The position numbers and the translations under genes are program-made. From contig NZ_JXMS01000013.1 in the NCBI RefSeq assembly GCF_001672295.1, forward strand, positions 23,368 to 87,367: 64,000 nt of DNA, given 5' to 3'. The notes below the pieces were generated by a model. It saw only the letters and a list, made by a program, of their open reading frames with translations. It searched no databases and was not told where the DNA came from. The DNA comes from Halodesulfovibrio spirochaetisodalis (GTDB taxonomy: Bacteria > Desulfobacterota > Desulfovibrionia > Desulfovibrionales > Desulfovibrionaceae). This document shows positions 27,155-36,221 of the stretch, one piece after another. How positions within the stretch are numbered: position 1 is the first letter of the stretch; each line of letters opens with the position of its first letter.

Positions 27155-27202
27155 CCCCTTCTGCAGGGAGAGCTAACGCTCACCTGTGCACGCAAAAAAT
27201 CT

Positions 27203-27237
27203 AGAGCAGATGGAAATTTTCCATCTGCTCTTTTTTA
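27203..27237 (+). terminator. terminator of kdsB-carA-TPR unit
   Basis: AGAGCAGATGGAAA and TTTCCATCTGCTCT form a stem followed by T6. Confidence 0.9.
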
Positions 27238-27545
27238 TGCTTCTCACTACAGTTCCTACACATTTCTTTTATTGACTTTTCACCAAATATAGAAAAAAAC
27301 TTGCACGAAAAAAGTTTGAAGTTCTAATTATTTTTATTTGTGCAATAAAACACAAAGTTGCACTAAAAATAATACTTCTTCATAACTTCAACCCGATATT
27401 CTCTAAAAAGCACGTGAAAAAAAGCTCTATCTCACTGTTTTTTTCGTTCTACTTCAACGCTACACGTCAATAAAAAAATGTAGCAAAGTGACAAAAAACT
27501 TGAATATCAGATGCTTACTCAAGCAACTCTCTCACTATGAGGTGA

Positions 27546-27574
27546 TTGACATATTTTTCACATTCTTTTAACCC
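27546..27574 (+). promoter_or_regulatory. candidate promoter of TSUP operon
   Basis: TTGACA, a 17-base spacer and TAACCC, 55 bp before the start codon. The -10 is poor, so an activator may be needed. Confidence 0.35.
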
Positions 27575-27628
27575 AAAAGTACGGAACAACTTTTGATTAG
27601 AGGTCAACGTAAGTTATGCGAGGAAAAA

Positions 27629-28621
27629 ATGCTTAAAAACGTTACTAGATTTTTTACGATGCTATCCCTTTGGGTTAGCGCAGTAGTATTTGCATCCCCG
27701 ATGGGTGCTTTTGCTACAGAAGCTGCTGCTACCGGCGCTGCCGCCGGCGGCGGTGCGGGACATGCATGGTGGTTCTGGCCACTCATTTTGCTTGTTTTCT
27801 GTTTTGTACTCGGTGTGATCGCGGTTCTGGCCGGTGTTGGCGGTGGCGTACTCTACGTACCACTGGTTTCCGGTTTCTTCCCGTTCCATATCGACTTTGT
27901 TCGTGGTGCAGGCCTTATGGTTGCGCTTGCCGGTGCCCTTGCTGCGGGACCTGGTCTTTTGAAGCGTAACCTTGCAAGTCTGCGCCTTGCGCTGCCTATG
28001 GCGCTTATTGCCTCCGCCTGTGCGGTTGTGGGTGCTATGCTTGGTCTGTACCTTTCAAAGCTCGACCCACGTTATGTTCAGACAGCTCTCGGTGCTACCA
28101 TTATGGGTATCTCCATACTGCTGCTCTGTTCTAAAAACTCCGAATACCCAGTGGTAACCAAGCAGGACGCTATCAGTCATGCTCTTGGTATCGAAGGTAT
28201 TTATCAGGATCAGGCAACAGGTAAAGAATTTGAATGGAAAACTCACCGCACATTTACCGGTCTTCTGCTGTTTGTCGTAATTGGCATCATGGCAGGTATG
28301 TTCGGTCTTGGTGCAGGCTGGGCAAACATTCCTGTTCTCAACCTTCTCATGGGTGCTCCACTTAAAGTATCCGTAGCAACATCCAAGTTCTTACTTTCCA
28401 TCACAGATACTTCTGCTGCATGGGTATACATGAACCAGGGTGCTGTTATTCCACTGATCGCCATTCCGTCCATTATCGGTCTGATGCTCGGCTCACTCGT
28501 AGGCGTACGCCTGCTCGCAGTGGCAAAAGCATCTTTTATCCGCTACATGGTTATTGGCGTTCTCTTCTTTGCTGGCTTCAAGGCTCTTGATAAAGGTCTT
28601 GGACTCGGTATTATGGGTTAA
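27629..28621 (+). CDS. TauE/SafE (TSUP) family anion exporter
   Basis: 330 aa with the start placed at 27629, five bases after CGAGG. About eight membrane helices. The TSUP duplication is visible as Gly-rich helices (GVGGGVLYVPLVSGFFP and FGLGAGWANIPVLNLLMGAP). An N-terminal signal-like segment and an Ala/Gly-rich stretch precede the first helix pair. Family members export sulfite, sulfoacetate or related anions. In a sulfate reducer sulfite or sulfonate movement is plausible; the substrate is not shown by sequence. It forms an operon with the DUF1634 gene 12 bp downstream. Confidence 0.85.
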   Translation: MLKNVTRFFTMLSLWVSAVVFASPMGAFATEAAATGAAAGGGAGHAWWFWPLILLVFCFVLGVIAVLAGVGGGVLYVPLVSGFFPFHIDFVRGAGLMVALAGALAAGPGLLKRNLASLRLALPMALIASACAVVGAMLGLYLSKLDPRYVQTALGATIMGISILLLCSKNSEYPVVTKQDAISHALGIEGIYQDQATGKEFEWKTHRTFTGLLLFVVIGIMAGMFGLGAGWANIPVLNLLMGAPLKVSVATSKFLLSITDTSAAWVYMNQGAVIPLIAIPSIIGLMLGSLVGVRLLAVAKASFIRYMVIGVLFFAGFKALDKGLGLGIMG

Positions 28622-28633
28622 GGGAGGTAAGTC

Positions 28634-29059
28634 ATGACAAAACAAACTAATACATGTGTAACTTCTCCAGAACAAATGCGCTATGCAATCATTCTGGAGC
28701 GTGGTGCTTACCTCGGTATCCTGATTATGATTGTTACCTATGCAGTATACGCACTAGGTATCCTTCCTCCGCATGTGCCTATTGAAACTGTTGTTAACAA
28801 CTGGCACCTCGGAGTTCATGATTATTTACAGGCTACCAACAGCCCTACAGGCTGGGATTGGTTAGCGCTTGTTGGAACCGGTGACTTCATCAACTTCATC
28901 GGTCTTGCACTGCTGGCAGTGATGACAATCATCTGTTACGCAACGCTCATTATGCCGTACTTCCGCTGTGGTGATTACATCTACCTCGGTATTGTCTTGG
29001 CTGAAATTGCTGTTCTTACTCTTGCTGCCTCCGGTATTCTCGGAAGTGGCGGACACTAA
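28634..29059 (+). CDS. DUF1634 membrane protein, partner of TSUP exporter
   Basis: 141 aa with three membrane helices. A polar segment between helices 1 and 2 includes HLGVHDYLQATNSPTGWDWL. DUF1634 proteins are commonly encoded beside TauE/SafE exporters, and the 12-bp gap and strong GGGAGG ribosome site show co-expression here. It is probably an accessory subunit. Confidence 0.7.
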   Translation: MTKQTNTCVTSPEQMRYAIILERGAYLGILIMIVTYAVYALGILPPHVPIETVVNNWHLGVHDYLQATNSPTGWDWLALVGTGDFINFIGLALLAVMTIICYATLIMPYFRCGDYIYLGIVLAEIAVLTLAASGILGSGGH

Positions 29060-29083
29060 CCGCGACTACGTTATAATACTGCC

Positions 29084-29116
29084 AAGCCTCCGATCTTACA
29101 GGCCGGAGGCTTTTCT
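29084..29116 (+). terminator. terminator of TSUP-DUF1634 operon
   Basis: AAGCCTCCG and CGGAGGCTT form a stem followed by TTC-rich sequence. Confidence 0.85.
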
Positions 29117-29229
29117 TTTTACTACAGGCAGTTATTTTGATTTCCCAACTTCTTTCAGCTACTGTTCAATACAATCAGCCTGACAACGAGATAATACTAA
29201 CTCCCTCATCAATATTCCTTGGAGACACC

Positions 29230-30015
29230 ATGAACATACCGATTTATCAAATTGATGCGTTTGCCAACAAAACATTCCAGGGAAACCCTGCCGCAGTTTG
29301 TCTTCTTGATTCATGGTTGCCAGAACCAACAATGCAAAAAATTGCGGCTGAAAATGCCATAGCAGAAACAGCATTTTTAAAACCGCTTAATGACGGCTAC
29401 GAAATACGATGGTTTACTCCGGAAATTGAAATAGATTTATGCGGGCATGCCACACTGGCGTCTGCTCACGTTATTGCGCGGCATATAAACCCTGCATTAT
29501 CTTCAATGACGTTTTACTCTCAAAGCGGAACATTAACCGTTACAGTGGAAGGGGAATTGCTCACCATGAATTTTCCTTCCCGACCACCTGCTCCCAGCGA
29601 TATTCCACAACTCATTGTAGATGCTCTACAAATACAACCAACAGAAATCCTCCGCTCAAGAGATTACGTCCTTGTTTTTGAATCAGAAGAAGTCATTAAA
29701 AATATGAATCCTGACGTAGCCATGCTTAACCAGATTAACACCGACCCCGGCGGAATCTGCGTTACTGCACCAGGAAGTGACGTTGACTTCGTCTCCCGCT
29801 TCTTCACGCCGCAGGCGCAAATATTTGAGGACCCTGTCACAGGCTCTGCGCATTGCTCCTTAATTCCTTACTGGAGTAAGCGGCTCAGTAAAAAGCACAT
29901 GCGAGCAACGCAGCTGTCAGAAAGAAAGGGCGAGCTTATGTGCAAAGACTTAGGAGAACGTGTTTCGATCTCAGGAAAAGCCATCACGTATCTTCAAGGA
30001 ACGATTACACTTTAA
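29230..30015 (+). CDS. PhzF-family isomerase
   Basis: 261 aa with the start at 29230 after GGAG; upstream in-frame codons lack a signal. Motifs are IYQIDAFANKTFQGNPAAVC at the start, the catalytic Glu in NAIAETAFL (about residue 46), IDLCGHATLASAHV and FEDPVTGSAHCSLIPYW. PhzF-like proteins are diaminopimelate-epimerase-fold isomerases. No phenazine genes are nearby, so this is a generic family member of unknown substrate. Confidence 0.88.
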   Translation: MNIPIYQIDAFANKTFQGNPAAVCLLDSWLPEPTMQKIAAENAIAETAFLKPLNDGYEIRWFTPEIEIDLCGHATLASAHVIARHINPALSSMTFYSQSGTLTVTVEGELLTMNFPSRPPAPSDIPQLIVDALQIQPTEILRSRDYVLVFESEEVIKNMNPDVAMLNQINTDPGGICVTAPGSDVDFVSRFFTPQAQIFEDPVTGSAHCSLIPYWSKRLSKKHMRATQLSERKGELMCKDLGERVSISGKAITYLQGTITL

Positions 30016-30043
30016 ATAAATATTCTCTGGTATCCTTATTCAA

Positions 30044-30079
30044 TAAAAAAGGCTGATTGCGTAATGCAATCAGCCTTCG
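30044..30079. terminator. bidirectional terminator
   Basis: AAGGCTGATTGC and GCAATCAGCCTT lie between convergent genes. The T-run is strong on the minus strand and weaker on the plus. Confidence 0.85.
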
Positions 30080-30100
30080 TTGTGAACATATGCCAAGTTA

Positions 30101-33100
30101 TCATGCGCCTGCTTCAAGCACACCGTTGGTAACGGTATACACCCCGACATCGTGAATATATTTTTCCATAAGCTTCACAGTCTGCGGGTGGCAGGTAAAT
30201 AAAAATACCTGATTATGGGCAGCTAGTTCAGCAATGGTTGCAGCAGTATTCGCTGCCCTTGCCGGATCAAAGTTCACCATAATATCATCCATAATAACCG
30301 GAAGCGGCTCATTCTGCCCTGAATGGCTCAAAATGTGCCCAAGACGCAACGATAAGTAGAGTTGCTCCGCTGTTCCGCGACTCAGTTCCTCCGGTTCACG
30401 ACGCGTACCGTCTTCAGCCAAGGCAAACACATTTTCTTCACCCAGCGGCTTGAATACACCACTGTACGCACCCTTTGTAATAGTCTTGAAGAAAGCACCT
30501 GCCTGCTTAACAACTTCAGGCTGCTGTTCCCGTTCAAAACGCTCACGGGCACGGGACAGCATATGCTCTGCAATTTTATAACGTGCCCACTCCTTAGCAA
30601 GCATAGTAGCTTCTTCTTTCAGTGCTTCCTGTTGAGTACGCTGGATGGTCTGCTCTTCAGTTGAAACAAGTTTTTCCTGCTCGACCTTAGCCTGAATAAG
30701 GCTCTGGCGCAGCGCCTCCTGCTCTTGTTCTTTTTCTTCAATGGCAGCTGCTAATTCAGCAGCTTTCACTGCAAGTTCCTGCTCACTTTGCTGACCTATG
30801 CGAGCAGCCAGAGAAGTAATATCTCCGTTTTCGCTGGCTGCTGTGAGAGAAGCTTTCAGTGCAGAAAATTCAGAAACCAGTTCCTGCTGCTGAGCATACA
30901 GAGCATGTCTGGCTCGATAAGACTCTTCATCCGCTACATTCGCTTCAAAAAAAAGAGCTTTTATATCGTTTTCCAAAGTTTCTTTCGATATTTTCAGAGA
31001 TTTTGCTGAAACAATATCTTTCTGCCAAATTTCAGTAAGACTCTCAATGCTCGTCTGAAGCTGCTGCGATTCTGTTAAAATGCGTAGCAACTTGTCCTGC
31101 GTTGCGTCACGTTTTATCGTGTTATCAAAGGCAAGTTCCGGTTCAACACCAGCCGCCTTACACACGGCATCCTGTTGATCTGCAAATGCGTGTAAAATCT
31201 GTTCTGCAGCTTCTATTCTCGCTTGAACATCCGAACGTTGATGCAGCATAGCTTTAGTTTCTTTAATAAGCTGTAACGTTTCTGGAATATGTTGAATTCG
31301 CAGGGTAGAAGAAAGTCCATGAGCTTCCAGCCATTGTGTACTTTTTGAATAAATAGCTGCCAGCTTATCCTGTGCAATACCTTCATTACGAGAAGCTTTT
31401 GCAAACTGTTCCTGAATATCTTCGTGGTACTTTTCAGCTGTATGCAGTTTATCCTGCCATGCCTCCAACGCCACTAAACCACGCTGCAAATCTTCAAATG
31501 CATCTTCTGCTTGCGCAAGACATTCATCAGTCACTTCCGGTTGTGGAAAGATCAATGGTGCAGCAGCCATTATTTCAAGAAGGTTATTTTGAGCCTCTTG
31601 TTGCTTCTTTTTCTGCTGTCTTGTGCCCACGACGTAAACTATGGCTGCAGCCACAGTCATACATACACCTGCGTACAGTAAATAGCTCGGAACCGGAGCA
31701 AAACTCGGTGCAGCAGCCACCACAACACCAATGAGACCCAACAGGACTGTAAGTAGTAGCGTTGTACTATTGGTTGTAGCTTGTTGTGTAAGAACCAACG
31801 GCAATCGGGAACGTACACTACGCAAAATATCTTTGGTCTGTTGCAGATCTAGTTGCTCTTCAGCCGATGCGTCTTTCAAATTCGCAAATCGATTAAGATC
31901 TGCATTCTGTTCAAGCTCATTGGCACGTTGCTCAACTGCACGTTGAGCATCATCAAGCATGCCGGAAAGGCGTGATTTTTCATTTTGCACCAGCGCAACA
32001 TCGTGTCTGGCTTTCTCAGCCTGTTCTTCAAACTCTGCGACTTCACGTCGGGTATTATCCGAAATATCGAAAGCTTGTATTTTTTCCGCATGCCAGCCAG
32101 CCCCAAGCTGCTCCAGCACTTCTTGAAAGCTATGATTCAAGGCTTTTTCTTCAAGCTTGCGTTGTTCAAGCTCGCGTTTTTTCCCTGTCATAACAGCTTT
32201 TTCTTCACTTAATGCCCGTACCACATCCTGCCGGACAATCAGTTCAGTATTAATCTGTGCTTGTTTTGCTTCAATATCTCGGGTTGCAGCTTCAATGGTT
32301 CCAAGCAGCTGAGTAAGCTGATCACGCTTTTCTCTATAGCTTCTTTGGAGGTTATCAAACCGAACCAGCCCATCCTGCGGAAATTCCACAAGCGGTTTTA
32401 CAGCTTCCAAAGCAACCTGTTTCTCTTTATATGCGGTAAAAGTAGCCCACAGCCGCATATCAGCCTTCACTGTTCCAGCTTCAATTCCCAGCCTGCGCAG
32501 CACTGAAGCACATTCTGCAATATTGTCCTCAAGCTCAGTAATCTGTTGCGAGACGGTCAAATAAGCAGAAACACTGTCTTCACCCGCAAGCAAGTCTTTG
32601 CGAAGCTGCTCAATAGATTTCAAATGTTGATTAAGAGGCTGCTTCGTCCCTTTTTTCTTGAACAAAGCCTCCCGCTTTGCAGCAAGATGCTTCATTACAT
32701 CAGTATAGGAAGCACCGCCGCCATGAACGGTTCCATACAAGGCATTTCGAACAGCATCACCTGTCAGGGCGTCCTTGCTCTGTAATTCTGTTAGGGAAAA
32801 GCCATACACATTGGTATAGAGATCTCGCGAAACATTACCGAGCAATGCCTGTAATGCAGATTCATCCATCTGCCCGCCTTGCGCGTCAGAAATGGCTATT
32901 CGCTTAGGCTTAAAGGATCGCTCAAGACGCAGTGCACCAAACTTATGGGTATCAAGTCCCAGTACACCTGCATGATTACCGCCACGTAATGGTTCGTGGT
33001 GAGAAATCGTTTTCCCTTTTCGCGGCAACCCGAACAACATGTACCGCAAAAAAGCCAGACAAGTTGATTTACCAGCCTCATTATTGCCTAGAAAAACGTT

Positions 33101-33178
33101 AACGCCGGAAGAAAAGCCAGAAAGCTCCTGCTCAGCAAAGATGCCGAAACCATGAATATGAAGGTCCGTAATCTTCAT
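30101..33178 (-). CDS. YhaN-like SMC/Rad50-type ATPase with membrane segments
   Basis: 1025 aa using the ATG at 33178, which overlaps the upstream stop (TAATG); the frame extends nine codons further without support. Walker A is GNNEAGKST (31-39). Long coiled-coil stretches run at about 180-460 and 530-850. The C-terminal ABC signature region is LSRGTAEQLYLSLRLG, then Walker B LPVIMDDIMVNFD. Two hydrophobic helices (472-490 and 498-518) interrupt the coiled coil, as in Bacillus YhaN. With the metallophosphoesterase it likely forms a Rad50/Mre11-like DNA end-processing complex tethered to the membrane. Confidence 0.82.
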   Translation of the reverse strand: MKITDLHIHGFGIFAEQELSGFSSGVNVFLGNNEAGKSTCLAFLRYMLFGLPRKGKTISHHEPLRGGNHAGVLGLDTHKFGALRLERSFKPKRIAISDAQGGQMDESALQALLGNVSRDLYTNVYGFSLTELQSKDALTGDAVRNALYGTVHGGGASYTDVMKHLAAKREALFKKKGTKQPLNQHLKSIEQLRKDLLAGEDSVSAYLTVSQQITELEDNIAECASVLRRLGIEAGTVKADMRLWATFTAYKEKQVALEAVKPLVEFPQDGLVRFDNLQRSYREKRDQLTQLLGTIEAATRDIEAKQAQINTELIVRQDVVRALSEEKAVMTGKKRELEQRKLEEKALNHSFQEVLEQLGAGWHAEKIQAFDISDNTRREVAEFEEQAEKARHDVALVQNEKSRLSGMLDDAQRAVEQRANELEQNADLNRFANLKDASAEEQLDLQQTKDILRSVRSRLPLVLTQQATTNSTTLLLTVLLGLIGVVVAAAPSFAPVPSYLLYAGVCMTVAAAIVYVVGTRQQKKKQQEAQNNLLEIMAAAPLIFPQPEVTDECLAQAEDAFEDLQRGLVALEAWQDKLHTAEKYHEDIQEQFAKASRNEGIAQDKLAAIYSKSTQWLEAHGLSSTLRIQHIPETLQLIKETKAMLHQRSDVQARIEAAEQILHAFADQQDAVCKAAGVEPELAFDNTIKRDATQDKLLRILTESQQLQTSIESLTEIWQKDIVSAKSLKISKETLENDIKALFFEANVADEESYRARHALYAQQQELVSEFSALKASLTAASENGDITSLAARIGQQSEQELAVKAAELAAAIEEKEQEQEALRQSLIQAKVEQEKLVSTEEQTIQRTQQEALKEEATMLAKEWARYKIAEHMLSRARERFEREQQPEVVKQAGAFFKTITKGAYSGVFKPLGEENVFALAEDGTRREPEELSRGTAEQLYLSLRLGHILSHSGQNEPLPVIMDDIMVNFDPARAANTAATIAELAAHNQVFLFTCHPQTVKLMEKYIHDVGVYTVTNGVLEAGA

Positions 33179-34440
33179 TACTCTGCCTCCAATAAATCTA
33201 TGCACAAGTATTGTGCTTCAGCTGCAAGCTGCTCAAGCTCTACATCAGTAAGGATGGTTAAGTTTCTTTTGACAGCAGGGGAGCCGTATAACTCACTTAC
33301 AGATTCACGAAGTTCTTCAACTCCGTTTTCTCCTGTTAAGGATTCGGCAACAGTAAGCGCCTCCCCAAGCAGGTCAGGGCGGCTGCGCATCGCCTTAATA
33401 TCAACATCCGGCTTACATGCCAGCTCAATATCTTTCAGCCATACAAAAGGAGAATTCTGCATTTGTCCTTCACGAATACGTTCAGTAAATTCCTGTACAG
33501 CACCATTTTTACGTAATTCTCCATCAAGCACACTGCGTCCTTTCAGTACCAGACGGACAATAACGCCCTTACAGCTTTCCGGCAGCGTCTGCACAACTCC
33601 GTCAAGATAGTTCTCAACTGCATCCTCAAGCATATCAAGTTGCTCAATTGCTGAAATATCTACTGGAATAATCTTCCACTGGACTGTTCCAAGTGTATGC
33701 GAGCGTATTGTTGACTGACCATCTTCTACAGTAACAAACAGGCATCCACGCTCACCCTGCTCATTAATATGCAGTCCTTGAATATTGCCGGAATATGCTG
33801 CAAACGGCTCCTTGCTGACGATCTGTTGCTCATGAATATGCCCGAGTGCCCAATAATCGATACCGGATTTTGCAAAATCACCCACACTTGCCGGAGCATA
33901 CTGTTCCGAAGCAGCAACGGAATCCACAGTACAATGCAGCAAAGCAATCTGAAACACATCGTCTTCAGTACGCTTATACTGTCTGGCTAATTTCCTGCGT
34001 TCATTGTGCTTTCCGTGGCTTATGCCGTGCACGACTGCAACTAGCTCCCCGTCGCTGTTCTCAACGCGAACCTGTTCAACACCTTCGGTTCCAAAAATAT
34101 GAACATTTTCAGGAAAGCTAAACGACTTCTCGCTCTCTACTAACGGATCATGGTTACCATGAACAATAAAGACTCGTACGCCTGCTTCATCCATACGCTT
34201 GCAGGCATCCAGTAAAGCAAAACGTGCCTTAAGGCTCTGGTCTTCCTGATTGTAAATATCACCAGCCAGCACAACAAATAGAGGACGTTCCTTGCAAGCA
34301 AGTTGCGTCAAACGTTCGAGAGCTTCAAAGGTAGCGGAGCGCAATACTCCAGCCACCTGCGAAGAAACATGAGCAACTCCTTTAAAAGCTGCATCCAAAT
34401 GCAAGTCAGCTGCGTGGATAAAAGAAAATGTCGGTTTCAT
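33178..34440 (-). CDS. YhaO/SbcD-like metallophosphoesterase nuclease
   Basis: 420 aa. Calcineurin-like motifs are FIHAADLHLDAAF (residues about 7-19), LAGDIYNQED, VHGNHDP and LGHIHEQQ, which supply the two-metal site. The C-terminal half is the capping region typical of Mre11/SbcD/YhaO. It is the nuclease partner of the ATPase encoded immediately downstream with a one-base overlap. No strong ribosome site precedes the ATG. Confidence 0.87.
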   Translation of the reverse strand: MKPTFSFIHAADLHLDAAFKGVAHVSSQVAGVLRSATFEALERLTQLACKERPLFVVLAGDIYNQEDQSLKARFALLDACKRMDEAGVRVFIVHGNHDPLVESEKSFSFPENVHIFGTEGVEQVRVENSDGELVAVVHGISHGKHNERRKLARQYKRTEDDVFQIALLHCTVDSVAASEQYAPASVGDFAKSGIDYWALGHIHEQQIVSKEPFAAYSGNIQGLHINEQGERGCLFVTVEDGQSTIRSHTLGTVQWKIIPVDISAIEQLDMLEDAVENYLDGVVQTLPESCKGVIVRLVLKGRSVLDGELRKNGAVQEFTERIREGQMQNSPFVWLKDIELACKPDVDIKAMRSRPDLLGEALTVAESLTGENGVEELRESVSELYGSPAVKRNLTILTDVELEQLAAEAQYLCIDLLEAE

Positions 34441-34612
34441 GGATTACGCATAGCCTTTTCTGATCTGCGGCAGAATGCCTCGGTGACTTGGAAATATCTA
34501 AAACACCTGTCTGCAAGATCAGCACGGTTTTTATTTTCTCATACGGCGTTCAGGCCGTCACAGTAATAACTCGGTAAGCACAGGGAAAAAATACTTACCC
34601 TATATTTTTACC

Positions 34613-35530
34613 CTAGTAGACGTTGGTCAGAAGCTGCTGGTCCACATCAAAAGGGCGCTTCCATGTTGGAAGGCAAATAAATTTTTCAGCAGGCAACACA
34701 ACGCGCCATGCGTGCAGCAGCATTCCTTGTGGATTAAGGGAACCGTTGTACTTGATATCACCAACAATTGGATGACCTCGGCTGGAAAGCTGAACACGAA
34801 TCTGATGTGTGCGACCTGTTTGCAATGAAATATGCAACAGCGATTTCTTGTTCGTTCTCAGCAACGACGTGACCAAACAAAGCGATTCCTTTCCTTCACC
34901 AGTTTCTACGCGTTCTTTGCCGTCCCTTTGAGATTGCTTACTCAGCAGGTCATGCAGTTCCACTTCTTCTGAGTGTTCCCAGCGCCCTTCAACCCATGCC
35001 AGATAATGCTTACCTATGGCATGTTCGTTTCGAAAAAGGTCATGCAACTCCTGCAGGCGGGTATAACTTGTCGCAACAAGCAGTAACCCCGAAGTATTTT
35101 TATCCAGCCTGTGAGCAGGAGTAGGGCAGAAAGGTGCATCTGCATATTTTTGTTTTAATCTCGTTGTTACAGCATCTGTGTGCCCTGTACCGGGTTGAAC
35201 CGGCAGACCTGCAGGCTTGTTCAGAACAAGCAACCCGTCAGCTTCTCCCACAATATCCAGTTCAATCTTTTGCATGACTGACTGAATGCCGGACTGCTTC
35301 TCAGAAGCACCTTCTGTATCAACAGTATATGGAGGGATACGCACAACATCATCCTGCTCAAGGCGGACAAAGGGCTTCACCCGTCCTTTATTCACCCGCA
35401 CCTGTCCGGTGCGTATCCAGCGCATGATTGCACTCTTGGGTACATCCTTATCAACTCTGCGCTGCAAAAACTGCAAAACCTTCTGTCCGGCTTCTTCCGG
35501 CGTTACTGTAACAAACTCAACCTGTCCCAT
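34613..35530 (-). CDS. RluA-family 23S rRNA pseudouridine synthase (RluC-like)
   Basis: 305 aa. An N-terminal S4 domain (residues about 18-62) is followed by the catalytic domain with HRLDKNTSGLLL, where the Asp is the catalytic residue, and LQTGRTHQIRVQ. It isomerises specific uridines in rRNA or tRNA. The S4 domain plus length fits RluC/RluD rather than RluA. AAGGGACGGA precedes the ATG. Confidence 0.88.
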   Translation of the reverse strand: MGQVEFVTVTPEEAGQKVLQFLQRRVDKDVPKSAIMRWIRTGQVRVNKGRVKPFVRLEQDDVVRIPPYTVDTEGASEKQSGIQSVMQKIELDIVGEADGLLVLNKPAGLPVQPGTGHTDAVTTRLKQKYADAPFCPTPAHRLDKNTSGLLLVATSYTRLQELHDLFRNEHAIGKHYLAWVEGRWEHSEEVELHDLLSKQSQRDGKERVETGEGKESLCLVTSLLRTNKKSLLHISLQTGRTHQIRVQLSSRGHPIVGDIKYNGSLNPQGMLLHAWRVVLPAEKFICLPTWKRPFDVDQQLLTNVY

Positions 35531-35639
35531 TTCCGTCCCTTTCTGCTGCCGTGACCGGTATAATCACAAGAACTGCCCCTTTTTCGCAAAGAAGCCTGTC
35601 AATTTCCGGTCACCTCACACATCTATTCAAAATCTTGTA

Positions 35640-36220
35640 TCCCGCAGTTGTACTGCAACCAAATTCAATTGGCTACACCGGAAGTGTTATCAACAGAATG
35701 TTCCTAACTTGAAACAGTGGAAAATGTTCGTAACGTAGCTATCTCACTTTTTACGAAGAGAAATCAAACAACAAGTTATGAACATTTCTTTTTGTACATA
35801 ACTTGTTCCTAAGATTGTAAGGAAGGCCAAAAAATAAAAATGAGTGCGTACAAAATTTGCATACCACCAAGAAAATGGCCATCTCCTGACATAGAAATTA
35901 AGGGCACGAAAAAAAGCCCTCATCGCTGCAAGTTCGCTGAGGGCCATTGTCAAAACAGACTACACACACTCACGGCATGTATTATTTTTATGATTTTTTA
36001 TTGTCATTCGGTCGATTTCGCACAGAACGCCCTTAGAATGCGTTAAAGTGCAAAAAGATAACCTTAGGCTCATGTTGTGAAAAAAAACAGGCGCAGAACG
36101 GCTGTTGCTTGGCTTACCCTTTGTTTTTTGATATATAACTAAGGTTACGTCGCCTGATTTTATGTACAAGAAATATGGCGACAAATTTTATTAATAACCA
36201 ACTGGAAGTAGTAGATTTAT
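35640..36220. other. candidate chromosomal replication origin (oriC)
   Basis: A 690-bp gene-free region upstream of dnaA. DnaA-box-like nonamers are TTATCAACA (35687), TTAGGAACA on minus (35699-35707 and 35804-35812), TTACGAACA on minus (35725-35733), TTATGAACA (35776-35784) and TTATGTACA (minus 35793-35801; plus 36160-36168). None is the exact TTATCCACA. AT-rich tracts at 35978-36003 and 36121-36140 could be the unwinding element. Strand layout changes here, with genes to the left on minus and dnaA onward on plus. Another TTATCAACA lies in the dnaA-dnaN gap (37659-37667). Confidence 0.55.
35908..35945 (-). terminator. minus-strand terminator without an assigned gene
   Basis: On the minus strand GCCCTCA/TGAGGGC close a stem followed by T7. 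No minus-strand gene lies between it and dnaA, so it would end a short transcript coming from the dnaA promoter area. Confidence 0.5.
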
Positions 36221-36221
36221 T

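Larger units (their letters stand above)
27155..27628. other. 474-bp AT-rich leader region of the TSUP operon
   Basis: After the terminator at 27203-27237 the region is strongly AT-rich with repeated TTGCAC and TTTTTTC-type tracts. A promoter-like TTGACA (27546-27551)/TAACCC (27569-27574) with a 17-base spacer lies near its end. No gene is seen. Confidence 0.45.

Noticed and set aside
35744..36184. Small open frames (about 60-75 aa) in the dnaA upstream region on both strands
   Set aside because: No ribosome sites, overlap each other and the hairpins, and the region fits an origin better.
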